A stretch of DNA of 64,000 nucleotides from Hybos culiciformis (lineage: Eukaryota; Arthropoda; Insecta; Diptera; Hybotidae): assembly GCA_964007475.1 (NCBI GenBank), contig OZ023273.1, positions 62,134,108 through 62,198,107 on the forward strand, given 5' to 3'. The first letter of the stretch is position 1, and every line of letters starts with the position of its first letter. Position numbers and translations under genes: made by a program. This document shows positions 49,080-61,439 of the stretch, in pieces. The notes under the pieces were generated by a model, which did not search any database, was not told where the DNA came from, and worked only from the letters and a program-made list of their open reading frames with translations.

Positions 49080-50132
49080 CAATTCATTGAAGATTTTTAA
49101 ACCATTATACATCAGCAAATTTTTTTTGTTTCATTTCTAAATAAATCTAATCTAAACGAGAAAATGTTCCTTAACGTATATCCGTGCACATCACTAGCAA
49201 ACACTAATCTCTCACATATGTATTTAGGGTACAAGTTGTTCTTCATCTTGAAAACTACAATCAACACATTCACAACAATCCTTTGTTTAATTGTCATCCA
49301 TTTTAATGCTTCCAACATAAAATCAATAGGAGTATATCTACTAACTTTCAGGATAGTCCTCATTGCTCGATTCTGTAGCTTCTGTAGTCTCAAAAATACC
49401 TCCTCATTTGCCATGAATGTTATGCTCGAACAATATTCAAAATGAGGCTTCACATTTGTGTTGTAAATGTTGATTGCACTTTTCATCTATAATTTTTTTC
49501 TGATTTGTGAAAAGAAATATATTTTTTTTGTTATCTTTTTACAAATATTATCGAATTGTGTTTTGAATTTTAATTCTTTATCAATAATTATTCCTAGATA
49601 TTTCATTTCATCAACAATTTCGATATTTTGATCATCTATTTCAATGTCAATTTCCTTCGTGCCATTAATTACCATACATTTAGTCTTTTCTGTGTTCAGC
49701 TTTAACTTATTCATCCGAAACCAGAAACTTAGTTTTTCTAGTTCCGAATTTATAATCCGCACACATTCATCTATATCTTCCCATATAATATAACAATGAG
49801 CCATCCGCAAACAAAATTAGTTTTGCAAAAGTCAATGCTAGATTCATGTCATTGACATATAAAACAAATAATAGAACACCAAGCACATACCCCTGAGCAA
49901 CACCCATTAGTACATCCATTGCTTCTGAAACCAATCCATTTACCTTAGTTTTTTGTCTTCTATTAATTAAATAACTGTGAAACCATTTAAGTTCCCTGTC
50001 ACAAACACCATACATTTGCAATTTTTTTAACAAAATATCCCTATCAAAAGCTCGCTTGTTGAAATCATTTTCTGGTGACCTATTCCTACACCGACACATA
50101 AATATAAAATCTGAGCATTTCGTCGTAGTCAT
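49080..50132 (-). pseudogene. non-LTR retrotransposon reverse transcriptase (family L2)
   Basis: Minus strand, in order: DFNKRAFDRDILLKKLQ and GVCDRELKWFHSYLINRRQ; AQGYVLGVLLFVLYVND (normally PQGSVLGPLLF); LFADG, where FADD is the catalytic box; a frameshift near 49775; WFRMNKLKLNTEKTKCMV; KYLGIIIDKELKF; an in-frame stop at 49487; then PHFEYCSSI and LQKLQNRAMRTILK. This is the palm-to-thumb order of Jockey/CR1-like elements. The second catalytic Asp is lost, with a frameshift and a stop. It is a different family from the L1 copies. Confidence 0.88.
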
Positions 50133-50207
50133 AAAAATTAGAGCAAGTATTCGGGTTTTTTAGGTACCGACAAAATTCTTTAAAACCGTTATTTCGGTAC
50201 TTATATC

Positions 50208-50338
50208 AGGCGTGTATTTGAAATTCACAACAACAAAAAAAAATTTTTAAATTTTACACTAACAAAATACATTAGGAATTTGAAATTTAGAATTTGAAAT
50301 TCTTAAATTTTTTTAAGGGTGAAGCACAAATATTTTCA
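50208..50338. repeat. dispersed repeat (family D, copy 2)
   Basis: Same orientation and sequence as 35409-35523, with a short internal duplication of GAATTTGAAATT. Confidence 0.85.
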
Positions 50339-51514
50339 TAATAATTTTTATACCTACTTTAGTTTCAATTTCTCAAGTCAAATTAATCTCTTCATAAATT
50401 TATTTTAGTTAAAAATTTAATTACAAGTATCCTGGCAGCACTAATTTTTTTCATGCTAACGACTAAAGAAATTATAAATCTATAATAATGGTAACATTAA
50501 TCTGCGTTCGCGTATAGAAAAATAAATTTGTAAGAAAAATAAAATTCGAAAAAGAAAATATAAATATAACAAAATTGAAAAGAAAAAAAAATATATAAAT
50601 ATTTTTAATAAAAAAAATTTTTACTAAAAATAAAAAATTAAGTGTCTTTGATTCAAAAAATTTATTTATTGTTTTTGTTCTTAAAATAGAAAAAAAAAAT
50701 TGAAAAATTTTTTATAGTGACCAAATAAAAAAAAAATCTGTAATTTTATGTGTAATGTAAAAATACTGTGAATGAAAATAAGAAAAAAAAATTGCGTTTC
50801 AATTTTATTTCAAAAAAAAAATAAAAAAAAATTCATACAATAAAAAAACCATAAAATAATTAAATCAGTGAATATTAAAAAAAAAAAGATTAGAATAGTT
50901 ATAAATTAAATTTAAAAATTAAAAAAGAAAAAAGGTAAGATTTATGTTTTTTTTTTTTTTTTAATTAATTAAGTTAAAATAATTTTTTTTTTTTTTAAAT
51001 AATGAATGGATTTTTGAATCTTTATTCTCTACTTGTCCTGGCGCCCTGGCATTGAATATGTTTTGTCTTCAATTCAATTCAATTATACCTATCTAGGTAC
51101 CTACCTACCCACCTACTTATAGTCTGGAGGGCTTATTTTTTTCTTATTTAATTTTTTATTTTTTTTTTCATTAAGACACCTATTTATCTCAATAATACAT
51201 TTAATACAATTATTTGATAGAAAAATAAAAAAAAATTTATAGCAACAAAAAAAAAAAAAAACTTAATTAAAAAATTATTTATTAAAAAAATATTTATTTT
51301 CAAACAAAAAAACAAAAAGGTAGGTAGGTAGGTAAGTTACCTACGACGATAAGTATAATTTCATTTTATGCGTTTCATTGAAAAAGAAAAATACTTCGAG
51401 CGAATCCGATTTGATGCCAAAAAAAAAAGATTTTTTTTCAGTGTCTAGACAAAAAAAAACTTTTTCATACCTAAACGTTTTTTTTTATTTTTATTTGTAC
51501 ATTTTCTTTTATAT

Positions 51515-51790
51515 ATATAGCTATATAAATATATGTATGTATAGGTATATAAATGTATGTATATATAGGTATATAAATGTATGTATATATAGGTATATAA
51601 ATGTATGTATATATATGTATGTAAATATATGTATACATAGGTAAATAAATATATGCATATAAAGGTATATATAGGTATATATATGTATAATAGGTATATA
51701 TATGTATAATAGGTATATATATGTATAATAGGTATATATATGTATAATAGGTATATATATATATGTATAATAGGTATATATATACTTTTT
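51515..51790. repeat. TA/GTA-rich compound microsatellite
   Basis: Runs of GTATATAAATGTATGTATAT and of ATATGTATAATAGGTAT. It ends exactly where the L1 retrotransposon copy begins (minus strand 3' end), so it may have grown from that element's tail. Confidence 0.9.
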
Positions 51791-51810
51791 ATACTTAAAA
51801 CCTTTTATAC

Positions 51811-52660
51811 TTAAAAAAGTATGGATTTGATAATGGGGACAGGAATTACACTCTTCTTAAAGCGGCGCAAGTCGTAAATCAAGCGTCCGCCAGCTGTCGG
51901 AAACAGTTTTAATGGGAGGGCAATCCACATTCTCGAGGTGCGAATTGAAAACGAATCTCCGAAGTTCGTTCTATCACATCTGGGAATTTTGACGAAATAT
52001 TGGTGTGACATTAAAGTGGTACGTGTTTGGCGTGAAAATACTTGAAGTAGAGGAAGTAGGGCCTTTATTTCCAGGGAACACGTATCCGTTCCAACAAGGT
52101 ATTTATAGAAAATGGAAAGTGAACCTACATTACGACGGTGATTGAGTGATGTTAATGAGCTGGTGGTTTGGTGATTATCGATCAATCTAATAGCCCTTCT
52201 CTGAACTTTGTCCAGGTACTCAAGATGGGTTTTAGGAGCACCAGCCCATATATGCGATTTGCGAGGCGAATTGTATTCTAATTTCGGTCGCATGTAGGAT
52301 TTGTAAATATTTAAGAGATCAGAGGGGGTAAATTATTGTTTACATCTTTTTAGAAAACCAAGATATTTCGCTGCGTTTTTTTCAGTTTCGAAAATATGGA
52401 CTTTCCAACTTAGATCGGAAGTTATTTTCGAGCCTAAAATATCAAGGCTCCCAGATTTACCAATACTTTCGCCTTAAAAAGAAAATTGGGGATCAAAAAT
52501 TGACAGCTTTCTAGAAATAAGGCAGCATTAAGTTTTGGATGCGTTAAACTCAACTCTGTTGAGAAGACCCCATTGTGAAATTTTTGCAAAATATTTCGTT
52601 TAACTAGTAGTAACAGCATTTGATGATGCTGATTTCCTATTAATAAAATCGTAGCATGTA
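51811..52660 (-). pseudogene. non-LTR retrotransposon reverse transcriptase fragment (family L1, copy 3)
   Basis: Minus strand. It starts truncated next to GTACATGCTACGATTTTATT, matching 39734-39749 in copy 2, and runs to the 3' end. The frame 52293-51811 gives RPKLEYNSP, IWAGAPKTHLEYLDKVQRRA, WIALPLKLFPTAGGRL and YDLRRFKKSV. Upstream frames are broken. The copies at 29.2, 39.7 and 51.8 kb share the 3' block AAGAAGAGTGTAA. Confidence 0.85.
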
Positions 52661-53724
52661 CTTAGGTACCTACATATTTGTATATTATAAGTATGTATAT
52701 ATTTTTGTATTATTATTATTTTTTATTTATGGTCGATTCAGATTCAGACGATCTTTTTTTTTTTTTTTTATTTTTTTTGTGCTCATGGACACTTAAAAAT
52801 AAAAATAAATAAAAAATAACGCACTGTTTAGAGCTCTCGTAGGAAGTGAAATAAAAAATTTCGAGTAAAATTGTGAATTAATTTGCGCCTACGCTGTTAC
52901 GTACAAAATATACAATGCCGCCGTTCAAATGTCAAATTTTTATATCTAAATAAAAATATGAAAGAGAAAATGTGTCATACAAGAAATATCTCCATAGGCG
53001 GTGAGGGTAATATAAGATTGTTTGTCGTTTTTCGTGACCAGAATGTTAATCGGGTTTGCATTTTATACGGGAATTAAAGTTAAAGTAAAGGCAGGTATTC
53101 TCAGTAGCGTCCAATTCTCAGTCACTTTAACTTTGGACTTAAATATTAGAAAAATATAAATTCAATTCAAAAAATTTAAATGGCATTTAAAAGAGTATTT
53201 ACTTATCCTTCTGCAAAAAATTACATCTCATCTAATTAAGATAACGAAATAAGAAGTTTGTATTCATTTGAAACGAGTTTGTCGATGCGATCAATTCGGT
53301 CCAAAAAATTACAATTTTATGAGAATAACTGTAAAGTTAAACAAGTGTAAAAATATAAGTATTTGGTCAAAATCGAGTAGTAATTTATTAATAAGGTAAT
53401 TATCCGCATAAATGAAAAAAGAAATGGGAGTCTCGAAATTTTCACATTACATTCAAAATTTTGGCAAAATTGTATTGTGAGCCACCCCGGCTGAGAATAG
53501 AATTCGAAGCAAAACTTTATGTTGATAAAAAAAAACGCAATTTAACTGCTTTTACATTTAGGAACCTATTAAATAACTTACATATCGTTTATAGGGAGCT
53601 TATCCAATTATCAGCCGGGGTATAAAAGTTTTTTTTTTCCTTGTGGCAGATAATAATATCTTTGTACTATCATTGAAGTATATTTTCGGCCACCTAGTGA
53701 AAGGAGGAGCGTGAATTGGTAAAT

Positions 53725-54062
53725 TGGGCAAAAAATATGACGAAATGTGGGTTTACTCTGCGTCAAGTCAAACTCAAAATAGTTCTGCAAAAATAATAAA
53801 AAGCTCAGGTAGAAAAACTTTCTCAAATCGAGAAAGACCTGATTAAAACGGCATCGGGATATCCCCTTCAGAAACCATAAGTAAGAGAAAAGATGCAAAT
53901 ACACAAAAAAGTATTCAGAAATGGTTCAATGAGTCAGAAGAATTCTTAATTGATAAAGACCATAAAGATATATATACTTATTAGAAGATCAAAATAATCA
54001 AAACTTAGAGTTAGGTCAACTAAAAAGTACTCCCAGAACTAGGAATGTTATGGGAAATTATT
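53725..54062 (+). pseudogene. decayed coding fragment, unrecognised
   Basis: One plus-strand frame is open except for a single TAA near 53837. It reads KKYDEMWVYSASSQTQN, then SETISKRKDANTQKSIQKWF and NESEEFLIDKDHKDIY. After a shift near 53977 the adjoining frame continues LLEDQNNQNLELGQLKSTPR before a stop. The composition is unlike the random AT-rich frames nearby. I do not recognise the family; it is probably a transposon or retrogene relic. Confidence 0.45.
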
Positions 54063-55567
54063 AAATTTCCCTTTGTAGAAGTTTGGAAATAGGATTGCAT
54101 TTGCATTATAAGTAGAACGACTTTTTGTATAAATTTTTTCAATCATAGGAATTTAGCTGTCAGATCGTGGACGTTCAACACTTGGAATTTTTCTTACAAC
54201 TAGGAAAATCCATACTTATTGAACGCACTATATATACTTATTTTAGTTTCTAAAATAATTGTTAGTTTTGGAACAGACTCTCAGTATAAGTATAAAATAT
54301 TAATTCATAAAAATGTACAGAAAAAATTATCACATTTGCAGAGTAGTAGGTAGAGTACGATTCAAATCACTTGGCCAATCCCATTAAAAAAAAATTTTAT
54401 CAATTTAACATTTTAGTTTCCAATGGCGCATCCTGTATTACGAAATTACTGAACCCACTGACCTTATTGATATTTAGATTTTTTAAAATGAGTCAATTTT
54501 CTTTCTCTCAATAGAGTAATTAGTCTGTTAAGTTTTTGCACTGACATGCAAATAATGTTTGATCCAATAGTTTTAATTGAGTCTAAGAAATAATTTTTGA
54601 GATCTAAGTATCTACATGTTTTAAATTATGTTTTATATTGGTTTTAATAAATTCGAAAAAGAATTTTTAACCGTCAGCATAATTTTCTGTAAAATCCTTA
54701 TAAGAGAAAAAATATTTTGTACATAAAACTTATACTGAAATAATAATGATATAATAATGTGTACGTTTTTTTTTGCTAAAAGATTAGTCACCAAGAGTAT
54801 TTTTACAATGATACGCAACTTGAAAAAAATGCAATATAATGTTTTTATTTTATACTATATTGTTAATCTTAATATATATAGTTATTATTTTTGAGTAAAC
54901 AATAAAATAATAAAAAAAAATAAAAATCCGAATTAGAGGATAGAAGTCAGTTACAACCGGTTACATAAGGTCTTTACGTTTTTCCGTTAATGTAAAATTT
55001 CAAAAAATTACGCAATGCATTTTAAATATAAACTTTAAATTTTAACATTTAGGTAGGTAGGTAGGTAAATATACTTTCATCTTAATTTTTCCATTATCAT
55101 AACGTTGAAAATCTAATAACTAGCACGAATTGCTAGTCAAACTACAAATTCGTTAAGGTATGATGTATTTTTTATAATGATTAATGATTAGGTACATCTA
55201 TAAAATTTATTTTGATCTTCAAAAACTTGATGAATTGTTAAGAACGAATTAATTACATCAATAATCAATTTAAAAATTAACAATCAAATATTTGAGATAT
55301 TTGATGAAATAATGAATGTCGATGATATAATTATGAAATATTTAAATCGGTTCTAAAATTTTATAAGTAAATATATCTTCAATTATAAGTACATAGCTTC
55401 GTACAAAGCTGAGTCTTGATTTTATTTATAATTATTTATAAAATTTAATTTTTTTCTTAGTACCTACTACTGCAGATATTATGTTGTTAATATTTTTAAA
55501 TCTAAATAAATGTGTTATTAAGTGAATACTTATAAGTTCATACTCCTGTTCATATTAATAAAAATTA

Positions 55568-55655
55568 CTTCAGCTTGTAACGATCCGGAGTTCTGGACAG
55601 ATCGGGACAGATAGACTGACCAAGAGTTGATTCGGGTTGTTCTTACTAAAAATGA
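55568..55655. other. exon-like GC-richer island
   Basis: Bounded on the plus strand by ATTACTTCAG and GTAAGT, but all three plus frames contain stops, so a plus-strand exon would be non-coding. On the minus strand one frame is open (NNPNQLLVSLSVPICPEL) and ends in TGA, preceded by TTTTTAG. It could be an untranslated exon or a retroelement scrap. Confidence 0.3.
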
Positions 55656-55902
55656 TGTAAGTATAAACTTATTTACTTAATGAAAAAAAAACTAATTAAT
55701 ATTTAAGTATATGTAGTTACCACCAAAGAACCTAATACTTAATTAACCAAATAAAAGAAATAGATGCGTAGATGAATTTATCCTTTCCCCCACAATCTGC
55801 GATTAAAATGTAGTATTGAAATAAAAAATGAAAGAATGACTTGAAGCAACCAATGATATGAAGCTGGAATTAAAATCAAAAAACAATATACTTACTTTAA
55901 AA

Positions 55903-56041
55903 TTTAAAAAAAAAAAAAACAACACAAACACTTAATTCAAATTGAAAAATTGACACAAATTCCAGTCCGAGGTGGAATCGAACCCACGATCGAACACGCC
56001 GCAGGATAATGGCAATAACACTACACCATAACGGCAGGCAT
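55903..56041 (-). repeat. tRNA-derived SINE-like sequence
   Basis: The minus strand contains the exact pol III B box GGTTCGATTCC (55984-55974) and an A-box-like TGGTGTAGTGT (56028-56018) at a suitable spacing. The T-arm does not pair as a normal 5+7+5 and no acceptor stem closes, so this is not a functional tRNA gene. An oligo-T tract (minus strand, 55920-55907) follows. Confidence 0.6.
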
Positions 56042-56156
56042 AACATAACATGGCATTGTGTTAACTAGAAATGTTCTCAATTTACAATTTTATTCAATGA
56101 ATTTGACTGAGAATACCAAAAAAAAAAGTTCTTTTCTAACCTCTATCAAGTTAGTC

Positions 56157-56720
56157 AAAATATGCAACGTAGGATTTTGTTGTTCGCTCCTACTTGGAAA
56201 TAATTAATAATTTATCCGCAAGTGGTTCATTTTCTGAAACGTTGTAGGGCAAAAGTTAGGTAGGAATTTGTTACTCTTCTTTTTGGCACTAAAGTATTCT
56301 ACGGACAATACGCTTTCAAAATATGCAACGTAGGATTTTGTTGCTCGCTAGGAAAATCCTACGTTGCATATTTTGAAAGCGTATTGTCCGTAGAATACTT
56401 TAGTGCCAAAAAGAAAGGAGCAACAAATTCCTACCTAACTTTTACCCTACAACGTTTCAGAAAATGATTCACATGCGGATAAATTATTAACTATTTGCAA
56501 ATAGGAGCGAGCAACAAAATCCTACGTTGCATATTTTGAAAGCGTATTGTCCGTAGAATACTTAAGTGCCAAAAAGAAAGGAGCAACAAATTCGTACCTA
56601 ACTTTTACCCTACAACGTTTGAGAAAATGAATCACTTGCGGATAAATTATTAATCTATATGCAGCTAGGAACGAGCAACAAAATCCTTCGATACATATTT
56701 TGAAGAAGTTTTATTTTCAG
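56157..56720. repeat. head-to-head palindrome plus 163-bp tandem repeat
   Basis: A unit of about 163 bp starting AAAATCCTACGTTGCATATT and containing AGCGTATTGTCCGTAGAATA occurs twice in direct order (56353 and 56516), then partially at 56680. A full inverted copy (56157-56345) abuts the first, making a palindrome centred near 56350. Confidence 0.92.
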
Positions 56721-56847
56721 AACTTCAAAATTAGAAAATTTGTTTACACTATTTAAAAGCAGTAAATTAAAGTTCAATTGATTTTTTAACAGGGGCGTTC
56801 ATTATTGCTTTTTCAATAGGTATATGCATAAAAAAATATATAGAGTG

Positions 56848-57077
56848 CTCAAATCGAAAAAACTTTTATGCCAGAATTTGTTGCTATTTTGTTGGTGTAA
56901 ATTACCGTAAAAACATTTTGGAAATATAGCATTGCTTAATACGTAGTGCTATTTGTTAAGTATTTGTATAACGTATTTTCTAAACAACGTTATATTTTCA
57001 AAATGTGTTCCGACTATTTTAGAGCAACAATAAAGCAACAAATTCTGGTGTATTGATTTTTTGGATTTGAACACTAT
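56848..57077. mobile_element. fold-back element in the GAGCAACAAA cluster
   Basis: Left arm TATATAGAGTGCTCAAATCG...CCAGAATTTGTTGCT; right arm its inverted counterpart AGCAACAAATTCTGG...GATTTGAACACTATATATA. The arms pair through about 100 bp with mismatches. Confidence 0.7.
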
Positions 57078-57485
57078 ATATATATTTCACAATGGGGGGG
57101 TACTAGCTTGATGCAATTTGGCCCCACCCATTTCGGCCCCGATTTCCTGCTAAACGGTTCGAGCAACAAAATCTGGATTAGAGCAACAAATTAGCACATA
57201 AATAGCACTAAATTTTTTTATAGGTCCGAACTTTTTTTGCGATAGTGGGGGGGGGGCTAACTTGATAGAGGTTCTTTTTTAAACACATCTAAATTTCTAA
57301 TCCATCTCAATCATTCAAGTAAACTGTTCTAAAATCGAGCAACAGTAAAATTATTTTAAATTGAAAGATCTGGTATATTCTCGGGTATTCTTTAAATTTT
57401 AAATTAATTTTTGTACAATTGAAACATTGAAATCCCCTGAACAATATATTTATTATAATATAAATATTTACCTATATGATATATC

Positions 57486-57663
57486 CAGGGGTGCTCAAAG
57501 GTTTTGTGTGGTAAGCCGCATGTTCGAAAATCGTAAAATACTGTAGAGCCGAAAAATTTTCAATGCAAACTTAAATTCAAATTTTATTATAATAATAAAT
57601 ATGTGCACAAAAAAATTTCAAAGAGCCGCATGCGGCTCATGAGCCGCAGTTTGGGCTTGTCTG
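57486..57663. mobile_element. hAT-like MITE
   Basis: Begins CAGGGGTGCTCAAAG and ends AGCCGCAGTTTGGGCTTGTCTG. The internal palindrome GAGCCGCATGCGGCTC is typical of short hAT elements in animals. The flanking 8 bp, GATATATC and AATATACT, match at 5 positions, so the duplication is decayed. Confidence 0.7.
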
Positions 57664-58886
57664 AATATACTAATGTACATGAATAAATATAACGTATATA
57701 CATATTCATAATAATAATCATTTAAATAGAAAAAAAAATCGTTATAAGAATTTTGCGAATTTTTTATGTTAAACCATAAATTTATTGTATTGTTCAATTC
57801 GTGCGAAAAGAATTAAATAGTTACATACTTATGATTATTTAAATAAAAATTTTGAAAAAAAAACAACAGAAAAGCCGGAGGGAATCTTACTATTTTTTAA
57901 TTCGCGAAACCACAAAAGTTAATTTTTTTTTTTAATCTGAAATATCAAAAAAATTATAATAACTTCATACATAAGTACATGATATAGGTATACTTAAATA
58001 TACATTTAAAAAATAAATAATGTTTCAAGGAAATAATAGAGAACCAAAATGTTTACTTAAAAATAAACTCCTTTTCATGAATCATTTTTATTATCAATTT
58101 ATTTAATTTAGGTGATCGTTTAAAATAAAGATTTTCAGTAAAATAGTTAAATAGATTTCTGAGCAAATAGTATATCGTATGCATTAACGTTATTATTATT
58201 ATTGTGGTGAATAAATTATGATATGAAATTACAAGTGTTTTAAAAAAAAAATGCTTAAAGCAAAGGTTTGTTTTTGTCTAGCAATGTACAATCACCATTG
58301 AATCTAGACTAGAACTCTTCGGATATACTAACCTATGCATTATACTTTAGCATACTATTTTTTTTTCATAAACTATTGTTTATTTCTAAAAGACTTTGTT
58401 ATATTCTTAGGTAGTTGATATCATTTCAAAAAAGAAAAGTCTAGATATCAAATTCAAATATATACCTAGGTAGAAAAATTCTAATGAGTGGTATAATCTC
58501 TATGTATAATAAACAGTGTATCTTGAGATGTATCTTATTTGCCCATCTTATCTAAAACGGAGTCTATAATTGAAATACGGTATAATTTTAATAGTAGATT
58601 ATTGTATATGTTTTATTAATTACGAGTTCTGTATACACAAAAACACATTGACCGAAAGTCGAGTGATATAATATTGACAAGTGTCTATGTGTTTGTGTGT
58701 AAATACAGAACGAGTTGTACTTATAACAAATTTTGTTAACATATACAATATACTGTTTTAATGTGCATGTGTAAGGTAGTTGCAGTCTATACATTTACAA
58801 TGAAAAAAGAAAACAAAAGTTGATATACACATTTTTTTTTTCATTTTTTGTTGGTATTTGTCTGTATTGAAATATTGTGAGAACAT

Positions 58887-58985
58887 CTAAATGATTTCAT
58901 TATTTACGCTGATGCATCTAAATGATTTCATTATTCACGCAGATGCATCTAAATAATTTCATTATTCACGCCGATATGCATCTAA
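58887..58985. repeat. minisatellite, about 33 bp x 3
   Basis: ATCTAAATGATTTCATTATT plus CACGC(C/A)GATGC repeated three times with small changes. Confidence 0.9.
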
Positions 58986-59939
58986 ATCATTGCATGTGTA
59001 TTGACGCATATAATATTCCATTTAGCGATCTAAGTTCTATACTACTAAATACAACATACCGACCACATGCCCATTAAAATTTTTTAATTAAAAAATTCAA
59101 TTACTTATAGGTATATATCGTCAAAACAAAGTATTGGTAATAATAAAAAAAAATATATATCGTCTCCAGAAAAATGAAACATCGTATGATATTTATACGT
59201 CATTATTAGATAATAGCACCCTTCGATTCCTCGTACTCTATTTTATAAGTACAACTATTTTGCAATATTCTTAATGTTGATTTAAATGTGTTTTTTAGAT
59301 GAAAATTTTAGGTTACTTAATATTTTTGCATACATTTTTTTTAATTTTCAAATCTTTAAACTCAAATTACTCGAAACTATAGTTTTCATTATACGTTGTT
59401 TCATTTCTTAGCAGACGATATATTTTTAATAAAATTAAAAAAATTAATTAAAATAAAAAAATATTTTTTTAATAACTAATATTAAAAATTAAGCAATTAA
59501 GAATATCGATTTAATGGCTTTTATTTTGCATAATATGTTGCATTGTTAAACATCCAATTATACGTAGGTATTTGTTTTATAAACTTTAACAAATTCAAAT
59601 GTCAATATACACATAGAAACATATAAGTATTCAAACAACATAAGGTAACCTGCTTGTTTTAAGCTCTTTTACCGACTTTTTTTTAGCATAAGATAAGCTT
59701 AAAATTTTAATTTCTTATAGGCTATCACCACTTAAATTCAAAGGTTAATTCCAAGGTCGCCTTTAGAAAATCCGTACACACTTGTATTAAGTTGTATTTT
59801 TTGTTGTTTTCTTTTTAATTTAGTTTTTTTTTTTTTCTGTCAAAAACAAGAGTTTCAATTCAACCGCCTGAAAATTAAAAAAAAACTATTTTTTTCTGTA
59901 ATCTTGTTTTTTTTTTTGCTTGCGATCTGGCTTTGTTGG

Positions 59940-59978
59940 CGCCGCAAATCCCACTGACCAACCGCAAGCCCGCCCAAA
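59940..59978. repeat. dispersed repeat (family A, copy 3, fragment)
   Basis: GCAAATCCCACTGACCAACC followed by GCAAGCCCGCCC, matching the first part of 781-830 and 21758-21800. Confidence 0.6.
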
Positions 59979-60005
59979 AATTTACAAATTCAAACGTCTC
60001 AATAC

Positions 60006-60212
60006 ATAACCAAAACGGTGAAATACTCATAACTTTAATGACATATTGTGTTTTGATGTGCTATAAACATACTTATTATAAAAATACTCAATGCGTAACC
60101 AAAACGGTGAAATACTCATACGGTGAATTGTTCATACGGTGAATTGGTCATACGGTGAATTGCTCATACTGTGAATTGCTATACGGTGAATAATTTACGG
60201 TGAATTGTCCGG
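60006..60212. repeat. minisatellite, 15-bp unit CATACGGTGAATTGT
   Basis: About six units in 60112-60205, each built on TACGGTGAATTG with variants. The longer flanking phrase ACCAAAACGGTGAAATACTC occurs twice (60008 and 60098). It directly follows a family A fragment. Confidence 0.9.
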
Positions 60213-61439
60213 ATCCCGACTTTAGCATTTGGTACAATAAAAAAATTTCTACATTTTGTTCGAAGTGAACTTTACATTATTTTGACAATATTTAAGTAGT
60301 ATAAATATAAAGAAGTACGAGTACCAACCAACCTATCTATGAATGTACCTACCTACCTACATAAATGTGTTTACATTTTATCTTCTTTCACTGTAAACTA
60401 AAAAAAAAAAAAATAATAATAAATAAATAAACATAAACATTGCAACAGACAAATCTAGGGACAAAAGACAACACAAAATAATATATAAAGATTATTTAAT
60501 TTTTTTTTTTTTTTTTTTTCAATTTGAAATATTCTTTTGGCCGAATTAAAGCTTTTTATTTATATACCTACCTTACCTAAGTATATAAAAAACATAATTT
60601 ATTATTATTATTATTATTTTATTTTGGATTTTTTATTTTTTGGTGCTTTTTTTTATTGCAAAAAAAATAAAGAAAGATAAAAAAAATTTCTTCAAAATTT
60701 CTATTTTGCGAAATGGACGAAAAGAAAGGAAAATAAAATTTATTATTATTATTTTTTGTTTTTTTTTTTTTAATTTAATATGAAATTAAATTTATAAATA
60801 TTTTTTTTTTTTTTATCACGTGGCTTTCTCATGTTAATTTAACATGTTTTTACTTTTGCATAAGAAAAAAAAAATGTGAAATAAAAATAATGAATTTTTG
60901 TTTGTAGTTTTTTTTTTTTTTTTAAATATATGCAAGAAATTGAAGTATAAATGAAAAGCAAAAAAAATAAAAAATAATAAAATACATAATTAAAAAAAAA
61001 AAAAAAAACTTGCCATGAAAAAAAGTTGAATGGCGCTTTCAAATTGAAAAAAAAAAAAAGAAGAAAATACCTACCTATTTATACCTACCTAATCACTTTT
61101 AAACTTGATCTTTTATTTTTATAACAAAAAATAAAAAAGGGATTTCTTTTTCTTCTTTAAATATAACAAACCAGCAAAATATAAATCAAATAAAAATAGG
61201 AACAATAAGTTTTAACAAAAAATAATATGAAACTACATACTTATATTCTTTTAGAGAACAACACCAAGTTCAATTTATGATTCATCAGCTGATTGATATT
61301 TTAATTTCAATGCAAAAATATAAATAAATATAAATTAAAAATGAAAATGAATAATATAACACTGACTTCTTGCTTCTCTATATAAAAGATGAAACGTCAA
61401 TGTTGTTTATAATATTAAGGTCGAATAAGCTTTTCATAC

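Noticed and set aside
51378..51644. 88-residue ORF with repeated YINVCIYR text
   Set aside because: Translation of the TA/GTA microsatellite.
55974..56041. A functional tRNA gene on the minus strand
   Set aside because: The B box is perfect, but the T-stem has mismatches and no acceptor stem closes; a SINE head fits better.
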